Notes under the pieces: model-generated
The model's input: the letters and a program-made list of their open reading frames with translations, nothing else
Told to the model about the DNA's origin: nothing
Database searches by the model: none
From: Propionimicrobium sp. PCR01-08-3
Lineage (GTDB): Bacteria > Actinomycetota > Actinomycetes > Propionibacteriales > Propionibacteriaceae
NCBI RefSeq assembly: GCF_030286045.1
Contig: NZ_CP127390.1
Coordinates: 2,931,482 to 2,995,481 of the forward strand
Direction: 5' to 3'
DNA: 64,000 nt
Made by a program: the position numbers and the translations under genes
Shown here: positions 50,456 through 59,159 of the stretch, piece after piece
How the letters are laid out: each line of letters starts with the position of its first letter
How positions within the stretch are numbered: position 1 is the stretch's first letter

Positions 50456-50659
50456 ATGATGACTCACGCGACAGCCGCAGCTCGCTCGTTATCGACCGAC
50501 GCAGACGAGGCCATGGCATTCGCCAATGCGGCGCTGGCGTTAGCCGGTCACGAGATCGCTGATCCGTACCTCAACGAACTGTTCGCCCGCCAGGCGCGTG
50601 GCGAGATCTCCGGTGACGTGGCACGTGAGCTGGGCCGGAAGCACATCCTCGGCCGCTGA
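50456..50659 (+). CDS. VbhA-family antitoxin of a Fic toxin
   Basis: The predicted protein has 67 residues: a helical VbhA domain, AMAFANAALALAGHEIADPY followed by LNELFARQARGEISGDVARELGRKH. The family motif S/T-x-x-x-E-G, whose Glu blocks ATP binding in the Fic partner, aligns with A-L-A-L-A-G here, so both key residues are Ala. AGGGAG lies upstream of tandem ATGs at 50456 and 50459. It is followed after 2 bp by the fic gene, in the usual antitoxin-toxin order. Confidence 0.82.
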   Translation: MMTHATAAARSLSTDADEAMAFANAALALAGHEIADPYLNELFARQARGEISGDVARELGRKHILGR

Positions 50660-50661
50660 GG

Positions 50662-51381
50662 ATGGCACGCAAGAACACTTTCCGTACCTGGGATGACTAC
50701 TTCATCCCAGGTACGTCCGTGCTGAGGAACAAGTTCACCGAGCCTGGCAAACCCTACGGAGAAACCGACCAGGACAAGCTCACGGCTCTGGAGGAGTATC
50801 ACACGAGGGCTCGGCTGATCGACCTGTGGGCGCACCCGATCGCCGGCCGGTTCGATTACGAACACATGAAGGCGGTCCACGCCTATATCTTTCAGGACGT
50901 GTACGAGTGGGCTGGACAGCCACGCGTCGGGCCGGTCTGGCCAGACCGGATGACGAAGAGCGGACCGAATGTGCTCGATCCGAGCGATCCTGAACCGGCC
51001 GTGTACGGGTACTATCCAGGCGACGAAACGATGATCGCCGCGGCTGAGGCAGAGTATCAGCGGCTCGCTGACCACGATCTGCTGCGCGGACTGAATCAAG
51101 ATGAGTTTGTCGCCGAGCTGGCGGAGAGTTGGGGCGAACTGAACGTCATTCACAGCTTCCGTGAGGGAAACACCCGATCCCAGTTTGTGTTCTTCGGCCA
51201 GCTCGCGGAGCAGGCCGGCTATCAGATCGACGCCGCCCACTTCATCATGGGCGGACCGCTGCGTGATGAGTTTGTGTTTGCACGGTTCTACAGCCAGGCG
51301 ACCGGTAATAATGAGCGCCTCAGCGCTGTGCTGGGAAAGGCGATCGCGCCTTTCTATCGCGGGCCCAACGGCGCCGATTAA
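50662..51381 (+). CDS. Fic-domain protein (VbhT-like toxin) with altered Fic motif
   Basis: The predicted protein has 239 residues. The Fic core (about 60-200) has the flap region YEWAGQPRVG and the active-site motif HSFREGNTRSQF at 164-175, where the canonical form is H-P-F-x-D/E-G-N-G-R-x-x-R. The catalytic His and Glu/Gly/Asn are present, but the second Gly is Thr and the terminal Arg is Phe. Fic proteins normally AMPylate targets such as gyrase or other proteins. The ATG at 50662 follows GAGG overlapping the antitoxin stop region. It forms a toxin-antitoxin pair with the VbhA-like gene. Confidence 0.88.
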   Translation: MARKNTFRTWDDYFIPGTSVLRNKFTEPGKPYGETDQDKLTALEEYHTRARLIDLWAHPIAGRFDYEHMKAVHAYIFQDVYEWAGQPRVGPVWPDRMTKSGPNVLDPSDPEPAVYGYYPGDETMIAAAEAEYQRLADHDLLRGLNQDEFVAELAESWGELNVIHSFREGNTRSQFVFFGQLAEQAGYQIDAAHFIMGGPLRDEFVFARFYSQATGNNERLSAVLGKAIAPFYRGPNGAD

Positions 51382-51771
51382 GGCGCCGCGACTACCAGAC
51401 CCAGACCAGAAGAAGGTAACACGGAGCACCCCTGGCCGGTTTTCTCAAAGTGCTGTTCCGCATGGCGTCCGGCGGGGGAACCGGCAACGGCCATCTGCCC
51501 CGCGCTCTGCCGCGGTTCGGGGCAGCAAACGCAAAAGTTCCCGCGTCCGACCTCGCCAAATAAGGCGGGGGACGCGGGAACTGACGCTTCGGGCTGGTCT
51601 CCATCAGCTGCATAAGCTGCCGAGATCACGCTACCGGCAATACAGCTTCGATGGCCTACCCGTGCGCCCGGCTCCGGCGATCATGGTCGGTGCTTTGTGA
51701 CACCCACCCATCGACAGATCCGGGCCAAAGTCTGTGAATAGCTCGCAGCATCGGCTACGAGTGGAAACACC
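51382..51771. other. gene-free region between fic and yceI with a strong hairpin
   Basis: This 390-bp convergent spacer has no credible gene. It contains the hairpin at 51536-51582, with the run GGCAACGGCC...CCGCGCTCTGCCGCGG before it. I see nothing else that I can name. Confidence 0.5.
51536..51582. terminator. bidirectional hairpin terminator
   Basis: AGTTCCCGCGTCC (51536-51548) and GGACGCGGGAACT (51570-51582) are perfect 13-bp arms. An inner stem CCTCGCC / GGCGGGG surrounds an AAATAA loop. It lies between the convergent fic and yceI genes. Confidence 0.7.
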
Positions 51772-52329
51772 TCACTCGGCGTCGGGAACCTTGATAGCCG
51801 AGATCTCGATGTCGATGTTGACGTTATCGCTGACCAGAACGCCTCCGGTCTCCAGCGCGGCGTTGAATGCCACACCGTAATCCTGGCGGTTGATCGAGGT
51901 CGAGCCCTCGAAGCCCATCCGGGTGTTACCGAACGGGTCCTGAGCAACGCCACCGAATTCGAAGTCGATGCTGACCTGCTTCGTGGTGGCCTTGATGGTC
52001 AGGTCACCGGTGATGCGAACGTGCTCATCGTCCAGCTTCTCGACGCCGGTCGACTTGAAGGTGACGGTGGGGTACTTTTCGATCTCCAGGAAGTCGTTGG
52101 TGCGCAGGTGCTGATCGCGCGCCTCGTTGTTGGTGTTGATCGAGTCGGCCTGAATGGTGACCTCGACGTGCGAATTGCCGGGATTCGTGGCGTCGGTGTA
52201 AGCGGTTCCTTCGAAGCTATCGAAGTTTCCGCGGACCTTCGTCACCATCGCGTGACGGGCCGAGAAGCCCAGGCGGCTATGTGCGGGGTCCAGCGTCCAG
52301 TTACCGGTCAAAGCTGCGGCGTCTACCAT
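51772..52329 (-). CDS. YceI-family lipocalin-like protein
   Basis: The predicted protein has 185 residues and the YceI beta-barrel: TGNWTLDPAHSRLGFSARHAMVTKVRG at the N-terminus, DQHLRTNDFLEIEKYPTVTFKS in the middle, and ITGDLTIKATTKQVSIDFEF. The family binds isoprenoid lipids such as polyprenyl quinones. No signal peptide is present, so this is the cytoplasmic type common in actinobacteria. GGAGAG lies 8 nt before the ATG. Confidence 0.93.
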   Translation of the reverse strand: MVDAAALTGNWTLDPAHSRLGFSARHAMVTKVRGNFDSFEGTAYTDATNPGNSHVEVTIQADSINTNNEARDQHLRTNDFLEIEKYPTVTFKSTGVEKLDDEHVRITGDLTIKATTKQVSIDFEFGGVAQDPFGNTRMGFEGSTSINRQDYGVAFNAALETGGVLVSDNVNIDIEISAIKVPDAE

Positions 52330-52577
52330 GATGATCTCTCCTCTCGGGCGCCTGCGGCGTTTCCGTAGCGCTCACGATAGACACAACCTAGTTGAACCCT
52401 AAACTATTTCCGCTCTGCAAAATTTCTGCCAGGCTGGCGATGCGATCGGACGCGTTCCGGTGCTAGCTGATCTGCCACTAGGCCTGGTCGGCTGCAATAG
52501 CCGAGCCTGTTCGCGAAGTCCCCACCCGTGTCTTCTTGTGTCGCTTGAACTTTCACCAGGTCGAACCCGATGTTTCG

Positions 52578-53597
52578 TTATTCGTTGAAAGCCACCAACG
52601 TCTTGATGACCTTTTCCGGCTCTTCGGACGCTTCGCGGAATGCCTCGGGCGCCTCATCGATGTCGGCCACCCGGGTGATCAGTTTGCTCAGATCGACCCT
52701 GCCCTGATCTACGTGGTCGATGAGCTCGAGGAAGTCGTTCTTCAGCGCATTGCGCGAGCCGAAGATGTCGAGTTCCTTGGTCTGAATCATGGCGTAAGCG
52801 AAATCCAGGTTCTGCTTGCCGATGCCGATCATCACCACGCGTCCGCGGAATGCCACCGCCTCCATGCAGTTCAAGAAGGTGTTCGGACGCCCGGCGCACT
52901 CGAACGCGGCATCGAAGCCGTTGCCACCGGTCAGTTCTTTACAAGCCTCATCGAAATCTTGGACGCCGGAGTTGATGATGTGGTCGGCGCCCAGCTCGAG
53001 TGCCTTGTCAAGCCTGGGCTGAGTGATGTCCGCGATCGTCACCTCGGCGCCCTTGAGCTTGGCCGCCAGCAACGCCATCAGCCCGATCGGACCGGCACCA
53101 ATGACCAGCACGTGCTCGCCTGATTGCACTCTCGCTCGCTGAACACCGTGGTAGCTGATGCAGAACGGCTCGATCGCCGCAAGAACCTGGGCGTCCAGCC
53201 CCTTTCCTGAATAGATACGTTCGACAGGCATCGCGAAGTACTCGCGGAAGATGCCGTCACGCTGCGCACCCAGGGTCTGATTCGAGGTACAGCAGTTCAC
53301 GAAGCCCCGCGCACATGAATAGCAGTGGCCGCAGTTGTAATACGGATTACCCGTGACCAGCATGCCCGGGGCGAGCCCTTGATCGTTGTCGCCGATCTCC
53401 ACGATCTCCGCAGAGAACTCATGCCCGGGAATGCGTGGATAGGACGCATAAATGAACGTGCCGCGTTAGGTGTTGACGTCCGAACCGCAGATTCCGCCGT
53501 AGCGCACTTTGAGCAGTGCCTCACCCGGCCCAGGCGTGGGCATATCCATCTCCCGGACAGAAACCTTCCCTGGTTCATCGATCGAGACATATCTCAT
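52578..53597 (-). pseudogene. zinc-dependent medium-chain dehydrogenase gene with one in-frame stop
   Basis: Reading from ATG 53597 gives RYVSIDEPGKVSVREMDMPT, GGICGSDVNT, then TAA at 53468-53466 (codon 44). The same frame continues RGTFIYASYPRIPGHEFSAE without interruption to 52578. The normal residue at codon 44 would be Tyr in GSDVNTYRGTF, so a single TAC-to-TAA change explains the break. The rest is intact: structural-zinc cysteines in NCGHCYSCARGFVNCC, and VIGAGPIGLMALLAAK. The full length of 339 codons matches sorbitol/L-idonate-type dehydrogenases. It is probably a recent pseudogene, unless the stop is a sequencing error or read through. Confidence 0.85.
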
Positions 53598-53683
53598 GAG
53601 CTGTGTTCTCCTTCGAACGATTGCCTGTGGTGTGAGCTTACTGACGTGTCCATCGTCCGGTCAGCTGAACCGGCACACAGAAA

Positions 53684-53725
53684 GCCGGCTCCCCGGCAGG
53701 AAAAGATTCCCACCAGGGAGCCGGC
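53684..53725. terminator. terminator after the GAPDH gene
   Basis: GCCGGCTCCC (53684-53693) and GGGAGCCGGC (53716-53725) form a perfect 10-bp stem 21 bp downstream of the gap stop on the minus strand. TTTC follows on that strand and GTTTT on the other. Confidence 0.72.
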
Positions 53726-53745
53726 GTTTTGGGATGACCGACGTA

Positions 53746-54750
53746 TCAGAGCGCGTCGCCTATCCGTTCGGAGAATTCGACGAGCCGGTTCGAGAAGCCC
53801 CACTCGTTGTCGTACCAGCCGAGTACCTTGGCCTGGCGCCCGAGCACCTCGGTCAGTGGCGCATCGTAGATCGACGAGTATGGATTGCCCACGATGTCCG
53901 TCGAGACCAGGGGTGCCGTCGAGTACTGGAGGTACTTCTGAAGCGGGCCCGAAGATGCAGCCGCGGAAAATGCAGCGTTAATTTCATCGACACTTGCTCC
54001 CTTGTTCAGATTCACTGTCAGATCGGTGACCGAGCCGACGGGGACGGGGACGCGCAGCGCAAAGCCGGTGAGCTTGCCGTCCAACTCCGGAATCACCTTG
54101 CCAATGGCCTTCGCGGCACCGGAACTGGTCGGGATCGTCGACAAGGCGGCGGCTCGCGCACGACGAAGATCCTTGTGCGGGGCATCGTGCAAGCGTTGAT
54201 CACCGGTATAGGCATGCACGGTTGTCATCAGTCCGGTCTCGATCCCGAAGGCGTCATTGAGCACCTTGGCAAGCGGAGCAAGCGAGTTCGTCGTGCACGA
54301 ACCATTGGAGAACACGTCAGACGAGCTGGGATCGAGTTTGTCGTCATTCACGCCGAGCACGAAGGTCGGCACGTCACCCTTGGCCGGGGCCGAGATGATG
54401 ACCTTCTTCGCGCCACCTTTCAGATGGGCGAGAGCCTTGGCACCGTCCGTAAAGCGGCCGGTCGATTCGATGACGACATCGGCTCCCTGCTCGCCCCAGG
54501 CGATGGACGCCGGGTCGGGCTCGGAGAGCACTTTGATAGCTCGATCACCGATCTTGATGACGTCGCCGTCGACCGAGACCCCGTCCAGATGCCCGGAGAT
54601 GGAATCCCACTCGAGCAGCGTCGCCAACGTTGAAGCATCGGTCAGATCGTTCACTGCGACGACCTCGACGTCTGCCTGGTTCGCGAGCGCGGCGCGCAGA
54701 TAGCTGCGTCCGATGCGCCCGAAACCATTAATACCAATTCGTACTGTCAT
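53746..54750 (-). CDS. gap: type I glyceraldehyde-3-phosphate dehydrogenase
   Basis: The predicted protein has 334 residues. The NAD site is VRIGINGFGRIGRSYLRA with Asn-Asp (VAVNDLTD) at the ribose pocket, the catalytic Cys152 is in SNGSCTTNSLAPL, and His179 is in TTVHAYTGDQ. GGAAGGGA lies 8 nt before ATG 54750; a longer form from 54768 would start at that site itself. The active-site segment SNGSCTTNS differs slightly from the usual SNASCTTNC. This may be one of several gap copies, since it is not next to pgk or tpi. Confidence 0.94.
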   Translation of the reverse strand: MTVRIGINGFGRIGRSYLRAALANQADVEVVAVNDLTDASTLATLLEWDSISGHLDGVSVDGDVIKIGDRAIKVLSEPDPASIAWGEQGADVVIESTGRFTDGAKALAHLKGGAKKVIISAPAKGDVPTFVLGVNDDKLDPSSSDVFSNGSCTTNSLAPLAKVLNDAFGIETGLMTTVHAYTGDQRLHDAPHKDLRRARAAALSTIPTSSGAAKAIGKVIPELDGKLTGFALRVPVPVGSVTDLTVNLNKGASVDEINAAFSAAASSGPLQKYLQYSTAPLVSTDIVGNPYSSIYDAPLTEVLGRQAKVLGWYDNEWGFSNRLVEFSERIGDAL

Positions 54751-55104
54751 TTCATGCGTCCCTTCCAAAAAGATGGGCCTTGTGTGAGTTGACTCCTGAG
54801 TTGGCGAGTTCGCTCCAACCGGTGCGCTTTCGGGGTTGTAGCATCGGCGCCGTTTCGTACTGCGACCAGCTTCACCGGTGAGCGCTGAAGCTCACCTCGC
54901 GTGATCACGGCTGGAGGCTCAATTCGTGTCTTTCAAGCCTAACCACGATCGATCGATGTGAAAGCGGCCGGGAAACTTTCGTTCTGTGGCCTTTCCCGAC
55001 GCCGGTCACATCGGTCGAGCCTGGCGGCGTCTCCGGCACTCGTCAGCTGGACGCATCGGCTCCGCCATCTGGACTGATCGCCTGAAAGCCGGGACACTAC
55101 TCTC
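54751..55104. other. divergent gap / tetR upstream region
   Basis: These 354 bp carry no gene. AGCTTCA (54868-54874) and TGAAGCT (54886-54892) form a 7-bp inverted repeat about 120 bp upstream of gap. No clear ribosome site precedes the TetR start, which may be leaderless. Confidence 0.4.
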
Positions 55105-55824
55105 ATGGCCGCTGAGAGTAAGTCCGCAACGAAACCCCGCAAGGGCACGCGCGGTCTAGACCGCGAGATGGTCATCCAGGCCGCGCTGCAATCGATCGAC
55201 CTGCAGGGCGCCCAGGGTTTGACGATGCGAGGGTTGGGCAAGGAGCTCGGCGTCGAAGCCATGTCCTTGTATCACTACGCGACCGGACGGGAGGACGTCC
55301 TTGAGGGCGTGGTTGCCCTGCTTCTCCAAGATGTGCCGAAGCAACTGAGCGGAGAACTCTGCCAGAGCTGGCAGGGCTATCTCCAGGCGCTTGCTCATGC
55401 CATTCGGAAGGTGGCCGTCGAGCACCCGTTGGCCTTCCCGCTGGTAGCCACGCGCCATCCGGCCGCACCGTGGCTGCGCCCTCCGCTACGCAGTTTGGAA
55501 ATCGTCGAGCATTTCCTGGGCACGCTCGAAGGGTTCGCCTTCTCCGAGGATCAGACCGCGAGAACCTACCGGTCATTCAGCAGCTTCCTCCTGGGCCACC
55601 TGCTCCTCGAGGCGACCATGCGCGGTGCGGAGACCTCTCCGATCGAGGAGCCTCTCGACGAAGGCGAGGCCACCGTCCCCAATGGAGACGGCGACCTCGT
55701 CCTGCCGCCGGATAGCCCACTCCTGCGGTTCCGCTCGAAGCTGAGCGAAGACCACGAAGCCGAGGAGTTCGAGGCGGCGCTTGAGACGCTCTTGGAGCGC
55801 ATCGAGATGGAGATCAGCCAGTAG
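55105..55824 (+). CDS. TetR/AcrR-family regulator
   Basis: The predicted protein has 239 residues. The N-terminal HTH (about 18-66) reads LDREMVIQAALQSIDLQGAQGLTMRGLGKELGVEAMSLYHYATGREDVLEG. The C-terminal ligand domain (TetR_C_1-like) contains HPLAFPLVATRHPAAPWLRPP. The gene is convergent with the envelope operon ending at 55831 (6-bp gap), so it may control that operon or the divergent gap gene. No Shine-Dalgarno sequence is visible. Confidence 0.9.
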   Translation: MAAESKSATKPRKGTRGLDREMVIQAALQSIDLQGAQGLTMRGLGKELGVEAMSLYHYATGREDVLEGVVALLLQDVPKQLSGELCQSWQGYLQALAHAIRKVAVEHPLAFPLVATRHPAAPWLRPPLRSLEIVEHFLGTLEGFAFSEDQTARTYRSFSSFLLGHLLLEATMRGAETSPIEEPLDEGEATVPNGDGDLVLPPDSPLLRFRSKLSEDHEAEEFEAALETLLERIEMEISQ

Positions 55825-55830
55825 CCTCGC

Positions 55831-56436
55831 TCAGCGAGCAGCCTCGCCCCTGACGTTCTCCGCCGAGTCCTGCGCCTGAGCTTGGACCTGGTCCTTGGCC
55901 GCTATCCCCTCGTTCTTGACCTCCTGTGCTGCGCCGGCGGCAGTGGAACGCACGGACTGAGCCGCCTCGCGAGCGGGCTCACGCAAATTCTGCGCGATCT
56001 CCTGGGCCATACCGCTTGCTTGCTCCTTGAGTGGCTCGATGCTGTCCTGCAGGTCCGAGACCGCCTCCCGCTCCGGTTTCGAAGCAGGAAAGAGCGAGGA
56101 GAGCAGCATGCCCGCACCGAAGGCGATCAATCCCGCCGCGAGCGGGTTGCCGCGAGTTTGCTCTTTGGCCGTTGTCGGAGCATCGGAGACTGCGTCGCTC
56201 ACCTGAGACACGGCATCGCGGGCGTCGCCCATACGACCCTCGTCGTACGGATCGTCCGGAGCGCCCATGATCTTGTCTCGCACGGATCGCGCAGCACCGG
56301 AAACCCTGTCCAGCTGTCGGCCGGCAATATTCTTGGGGTTCGCCGTGTCGGTCAGGTTGTCGATGTTGTCGCTGAGCTCGGCACGCGTCCTGTCGATCTC
56401 CGCGCGAATCGCATCGGGGTCTTCGCTTTCAGTCAT
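55831..56436 (-). CDS. DUF3618-domain membrane protein
   Basis: The predicted protein has 201 residues. IRAEIDRTRAELSDNIDNLTDTANPKNIAGRQLDRVSGAARSV at the N-terminus is the DUF3618 signature. One hydrophobic segment (NPLAAGLIAFGAGMLLSSLFPASK) follows, then a long polar amphipathic tail. The family is an envelope-associated actinobacterial protein, of unknown role, usually encoded with a holin-like protein. ATG 56436 overlaps the upstream stop (ATGA). Confidence 0.88.
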   Translation of the reverse strand: MTESEDPDAIRAEIDRTRAELSDNIDNLTDTANPKNIAGRQLDRVSGAARSVRDKIMGAPDDPYDEGRMGDARDAVSQVSDAVSDAPTTAKEQTRGNPLAAGLIAFGAGMLLSSLFPASKPEREAVSDLQDSIEPLKEQASGMAQEIAQNLREPAREAAQSVRSTAAGAAQEVKNEGIAAKDQVQAQAQDSAENVRGEAAR

Positions 56437-56909
56437 CGGTTGTCCTCCTCGTGTCCTTGGGCCGCTTTGGGCAGCTTGCTCAATGTGTCGGTGGTGCGGT
56501 CGAGGCCGCGAATGCGCTCGAGCTCCTTCTTCCCTACCAGCCCCAGGACTATGGCGATGATCGCCCAGACGCCTGCGACAATGAGCGCAGACCATCCGTT
56601 ACCCACGATCATGCCCAGGGCCCACCATCCGCTGGTGGAAAGGAACAATAGGACGAAAAACGCGCCGATGGCGGCACCCGCCATAAGGCCGATGCCCTTG
56701 CCGGCCCGCTTGACCGATTCCCGCAATTCGGCCTTGGCGAGTGCCAATTCCTGCTGCATGAGTGAGGAAATGTTGGAGCTCACGTCGGCCAGCAGCTGTC
56801 CGATCGAGCGGCCGTCCTCGGCCTCGAGCGCACCGCGCCGTTCCTCAGGCAGCTGCCTTCGCTGAGGCTCCGGCGAGCGCGGCTCGAGGTTCTGCGACCT
56901 GCTGCTCAT
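56433..56909 (-). CDS. phage-holin-superfamily (DUF1469) membrane protein
   Basis: The predicted protein has 158 residues. RSIGQLLADVSSNISSLMQQELALAKAELRESVKRAGKG is the conserved amphipathic helix, followed by two membrane helices (LMAGAAIGAFFVLLFLSTSGWWAL; ALIVAGVWAIIAIVLGLVG). The family is named after phage holins but is generally a chromosomal envelope-stress protein. It is the middle gene of a three-gene overlapping operon. Confidence 0.88.
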   Translation of the reverse strand: MSSRSQNLEPRSPEPQRRQLPEERRGALEAEDGRSIGQLLADVSSNISSLMQQELALAKAELRESVKRAGKGIGLMAGAAIGAFFVLLFLSTSGWWALGMIVGNGWSALIVAGVWAIIAIVLGLVGKKELERIRGLDRTTDTLSKLPKAAQGHEEDNR

Positions 56910-57679
56910 CGTGCCTCACCCGTCCGGGGCGGCAGGTCCGTCCGACCTGTGGCCTCCTCCACTGCCTCGCTGACGACAGCTTCGTCGGCTGCTCGCAAAC
57001 CGCCGGCCTCCGGGGCATAAGACGTGCCCGTCGTAGCCTGCCGATGGCTCTCCGGTACCTCGCGGCGGACGGGCGAGCGGGAGCCACGGGCCGGAGAACC
57101 GTCACTGGCGGCAATTGCCCGGCTGAGCCTGCCGGCTACGACTCCGGCGGCCCCGCACGCGGCGAGAAATGCCACTGGCCTGCGTCGGGCGAAGGACCGA
57201 ACCTCGCGCAGCAGATCGCGCGGTTCATGGTCCTGAAGCCAATCGGCGATCTCACCACCCTTTGTCGCGCCCTGGCGTGCCGCCTGCGTAAGCGGACCGT
57301 TCTGGGTGGAGTTCGTTGCCATGCCCTCGAGCTCTTGCACGAGCGAATGCAGGGTGCCGGCCATGTTCTGCTGCTGGGCGCCGGCCTGCGTCTCGACCTC
57401 GTCCCTCACGAGCGCCAGCAGATTCCCCGCCTGCTGGCGGGTCTCCGCCACGACGTCCTGGGTCGCACTCTTGGCGGAGTCGGCGACATCCGTCGCGCTG
57501 TCGGCCACGGTGTCCTTCATCGCCTCGGCCTCTCCCTTGGAGGCATCGGAGGCAGATGAGTTCTCCCGAGAGCTCGGTTTGACATCCGTGGAGTCGTAGA
57601 GGCCGTGCTGCGGTGCAGGAGTCGCAGGTGAACCGTGACGGCCCAGTTCGTCATACTCGTAAGGGGGACTTGTCATCAT
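56906..57679 (-). CDS. hypothetical protein of the DUF3618/holin operon
   Basis: The predicted protein has 257 residues. A long polar N-terminus leads into heptad-rich helices (MKDTVADSATDVADSAKSATQDVVAETRQQAGNLLALVRDEVETQ, apolipoprotein-like). A short hydrophobic patch (RRPVAFLAACGAAGVVAGRLSRA) and a basic tail follow. It resembles LEA/apolipoprotein-type stress proteins that coat membranes. The first gene of the operon starts at tandem ATGs (57679, 57676) after GAGGAGA. It overlaps the next gene by 4 bp. Confidence 0.78.
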   Translation of the reverse strand: MMTSPPYEYDELGRHGSPATPAPQHGLYDSTDVKPSSRENSSASDASKGEAEAMKDTVADSATDVADSAKSATQDVVAETRQQAGNLLALVRDEVETQAGAQQQNMAGTLHSLVQELEGMATNSTQNGPLTQAARQGATKGGEIADWLQDHEPRDLLREVRSFARRRPVAFLAACGAAGVVAGRLSRAIAASDGSPARGSRSPVRREVPESHRQATTGTSYAPEAGGLRAADEAVVSEAVEEATGRTDLPPRTGEAR

Positions 57680-57726
57680 TCGATCTCCTCAGCTAAAAGA
57701 GTGGCCGGCAAGTCCTGCCGGTCTGC

Positions 57727-57760
57727 CTTACAGCATAAGGACAGTGGCTTACGCTGTAAA
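57727..57760. promoter_or_regulatory. imperfect palindrome in the divergent envelope-operon / brkB promoter
   Basis: CTTACAGCATAAG (57727-57739) and CTTACGCTGTAAA (57748-57760) match as inverted repeats at 11 of 13 positions around an 8-base spacer. The core TTACAGC ... GCTGTAA is perfect. This is the size and form of a TetR-type operator, between two genes expected to be co-regulated. Confidence 0.6.
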
Positions 57761-57797
57761 GAACTATCGAACGACGACCCTGAGAGGGACACCACGC

Positions 57798-58919
57798 ATG
57801 GACACACAGAACCCCGCGGCTAATCGGAGGCACCCAGCCCAAGCCCCCGATCCGGAGGATGACCGCAAGCCCGATTCTCCAACGGAGATCACCGCACCCT
57901 CATGGAAATATGTGCTGCGCACCACCGTCCGGGAGTTCACAGCCGACAAGTGCCTTGATCTGGCCGGCAACCTCACATACCGCACAGTGCTGGCACTGTT
58001 CCCGGCGCTGATCGCCCTGGTTTCGATCCTCAGCCTCTTCGGCCAGAGCGGCTCGGTCTCCGACGTCATGACGCAAGCCGAAGAGCTCATTCCCGCCGAT
58101 GTCTGGGAAACGGTGGAAGGCCCGCTCGAGGCCGTGCTCACCGCGCCCGCTCCGGGCATCGGTCTCATCCTCGGTCTGCTCACCGCTTTGTGGACGGCCT
58201 CGGGCTACATCAAGGCCTTCGGACGCGCGATGAACACCATCCACGACGTGCCCGAGGGGCGCGGCTTCATCAAACTCAATGTGCAGATGTACCTGCTCAC
58301 CGCGCTCGTACTGCTGCTGGCAGCGGTGGCGCTCATGATCTTCGTGCTCTCCGGGCCCGTCGCCCAAGCCGTGGGCCAGGCGCTGGGCCTGGGCAATACA
58401 GCGATCGTCGTCTGGGACATCGTGAAGTGGGTAGTGCTCGCAGGCATCGTCATCTTCGTCGTCGCTCTGCTCTACTATGCAACGCCCAATGTTCGGCAAC
58501 CGAAGTTCCGCTGGATGAGCATTGGTGCAGCGATCGCCATCGTGTTGGCGATACTTGCATCGGCCGCCTTCTTCTTCTATGTGGCAAACTTCGGCAGCTA
58601 TAACGCCACCTACGGGACGCTGGCCGGTGTGATCATCCTGCTGCTGTGGATCTTCATCATCAATACGGTCCTCTTGTTCGGCGCGGAGGTGGACAGCGAA
58701 GTGGAGCGAGGCCGGGAACTGCAGGCCGGAATGCCGGCGGAGGTTGACCTTCAGCTACCTGCACGCGACACGAAGGCCAGCGACAAGAAGGCGGAAAGGC
58801 TCGCCGAGGACGTCGAACGTGCCAAGAATCTCAGGATGACTGCCGGCTCCAGTCAGGAGCGTCCTACAGAACAGGCTGCCGACACCGAACGGCCGCGCCG
58901 CCGTCGCGACGGTCGATGA
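57798..58919 (+). CDS. YihY/BrkB-family membrane protein
   Basis: The predicted 373-residue membrane protein has six helices. The hallmark segment is DLAGNLTYRTVLALFPALIALVSILSLFG, followed by LGLLTALWTASGYIKAFGRAMNTIHDVPEGRGF and, late, FGSYNATYGTLAGVIILLLWIFIINTVLLFGAEVDSEVE. The C-terminal 80 residues are polar and charged. The family was once thought to be RNase BN and is now an inner-membrane protein of unknown transport role. ATG 57798 has GAGAGGG upstream. It is divergent from the envelope-stress operon. Confidence 0.9.
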   Translation: MDTQNPAANRRHPAQAPDPEDDRKPDSPTEITAPSWKYVLRTTVREFTADKCLDLAGNLTYRTVLALFPALIALVSILSLFGQSGSVSDVMTQAEELIPADVWETVEGPLEAVLTAPAPGIGLILGLLTALWTASGYIKAFGRAMNTIHDVPEGRGFIKLNVQMYLLTALVLLLAAVALMIFVLSGPVAQAVGQALGLGNTAIVVWDIVKWVVLAGIVIFVVALLYYATPNVRQPKFRWMSIGAAIAIVLAILASAAFFFYVANFGSYNATYGTLAGVIILLLWIFIINTVLLFGAEVDSEVERGRELQAGMPAEVDLQLPARDTKASDKKAERLAEDVERAKNLRMTAGSSQERPTEQAADTERPRRRRDGR

Positions 58920-59076
58920 GCCTCGGTCTCCTGGCCCATTCCCCGACCTCAGGCCGATGGGGCATCGCGATGCTGGCCCACCGGCTGCTGCCTACTCACA
59001 GCTTCGGGCGGCACCGTTTCGACCGGTGGGTCGACTCTCTGAGTCACCCCCGCGACGGTTACGGACCCGAGAAGAA

Positions 59077-59126
59077 GAGCGGTCGCCCAGTGTTCGGCAT
59101 TTCGTGCCTTCACCAGACGACCGCTC
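59077..59126. terminator. hairpin between brkB and cysK 3' ends
   Basis: GAGCGGTCG (59077-59085) and CGACCGCTC (59118-59126) form a perfect 9-bp stem with a 32-base loop, downstream of the convergent brkB and cysK genes. Confidence 0.5.
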
Positions 59127-59159
59127 CCGCATTCGGGGTGGGGTGCGTGACGAGACGGA

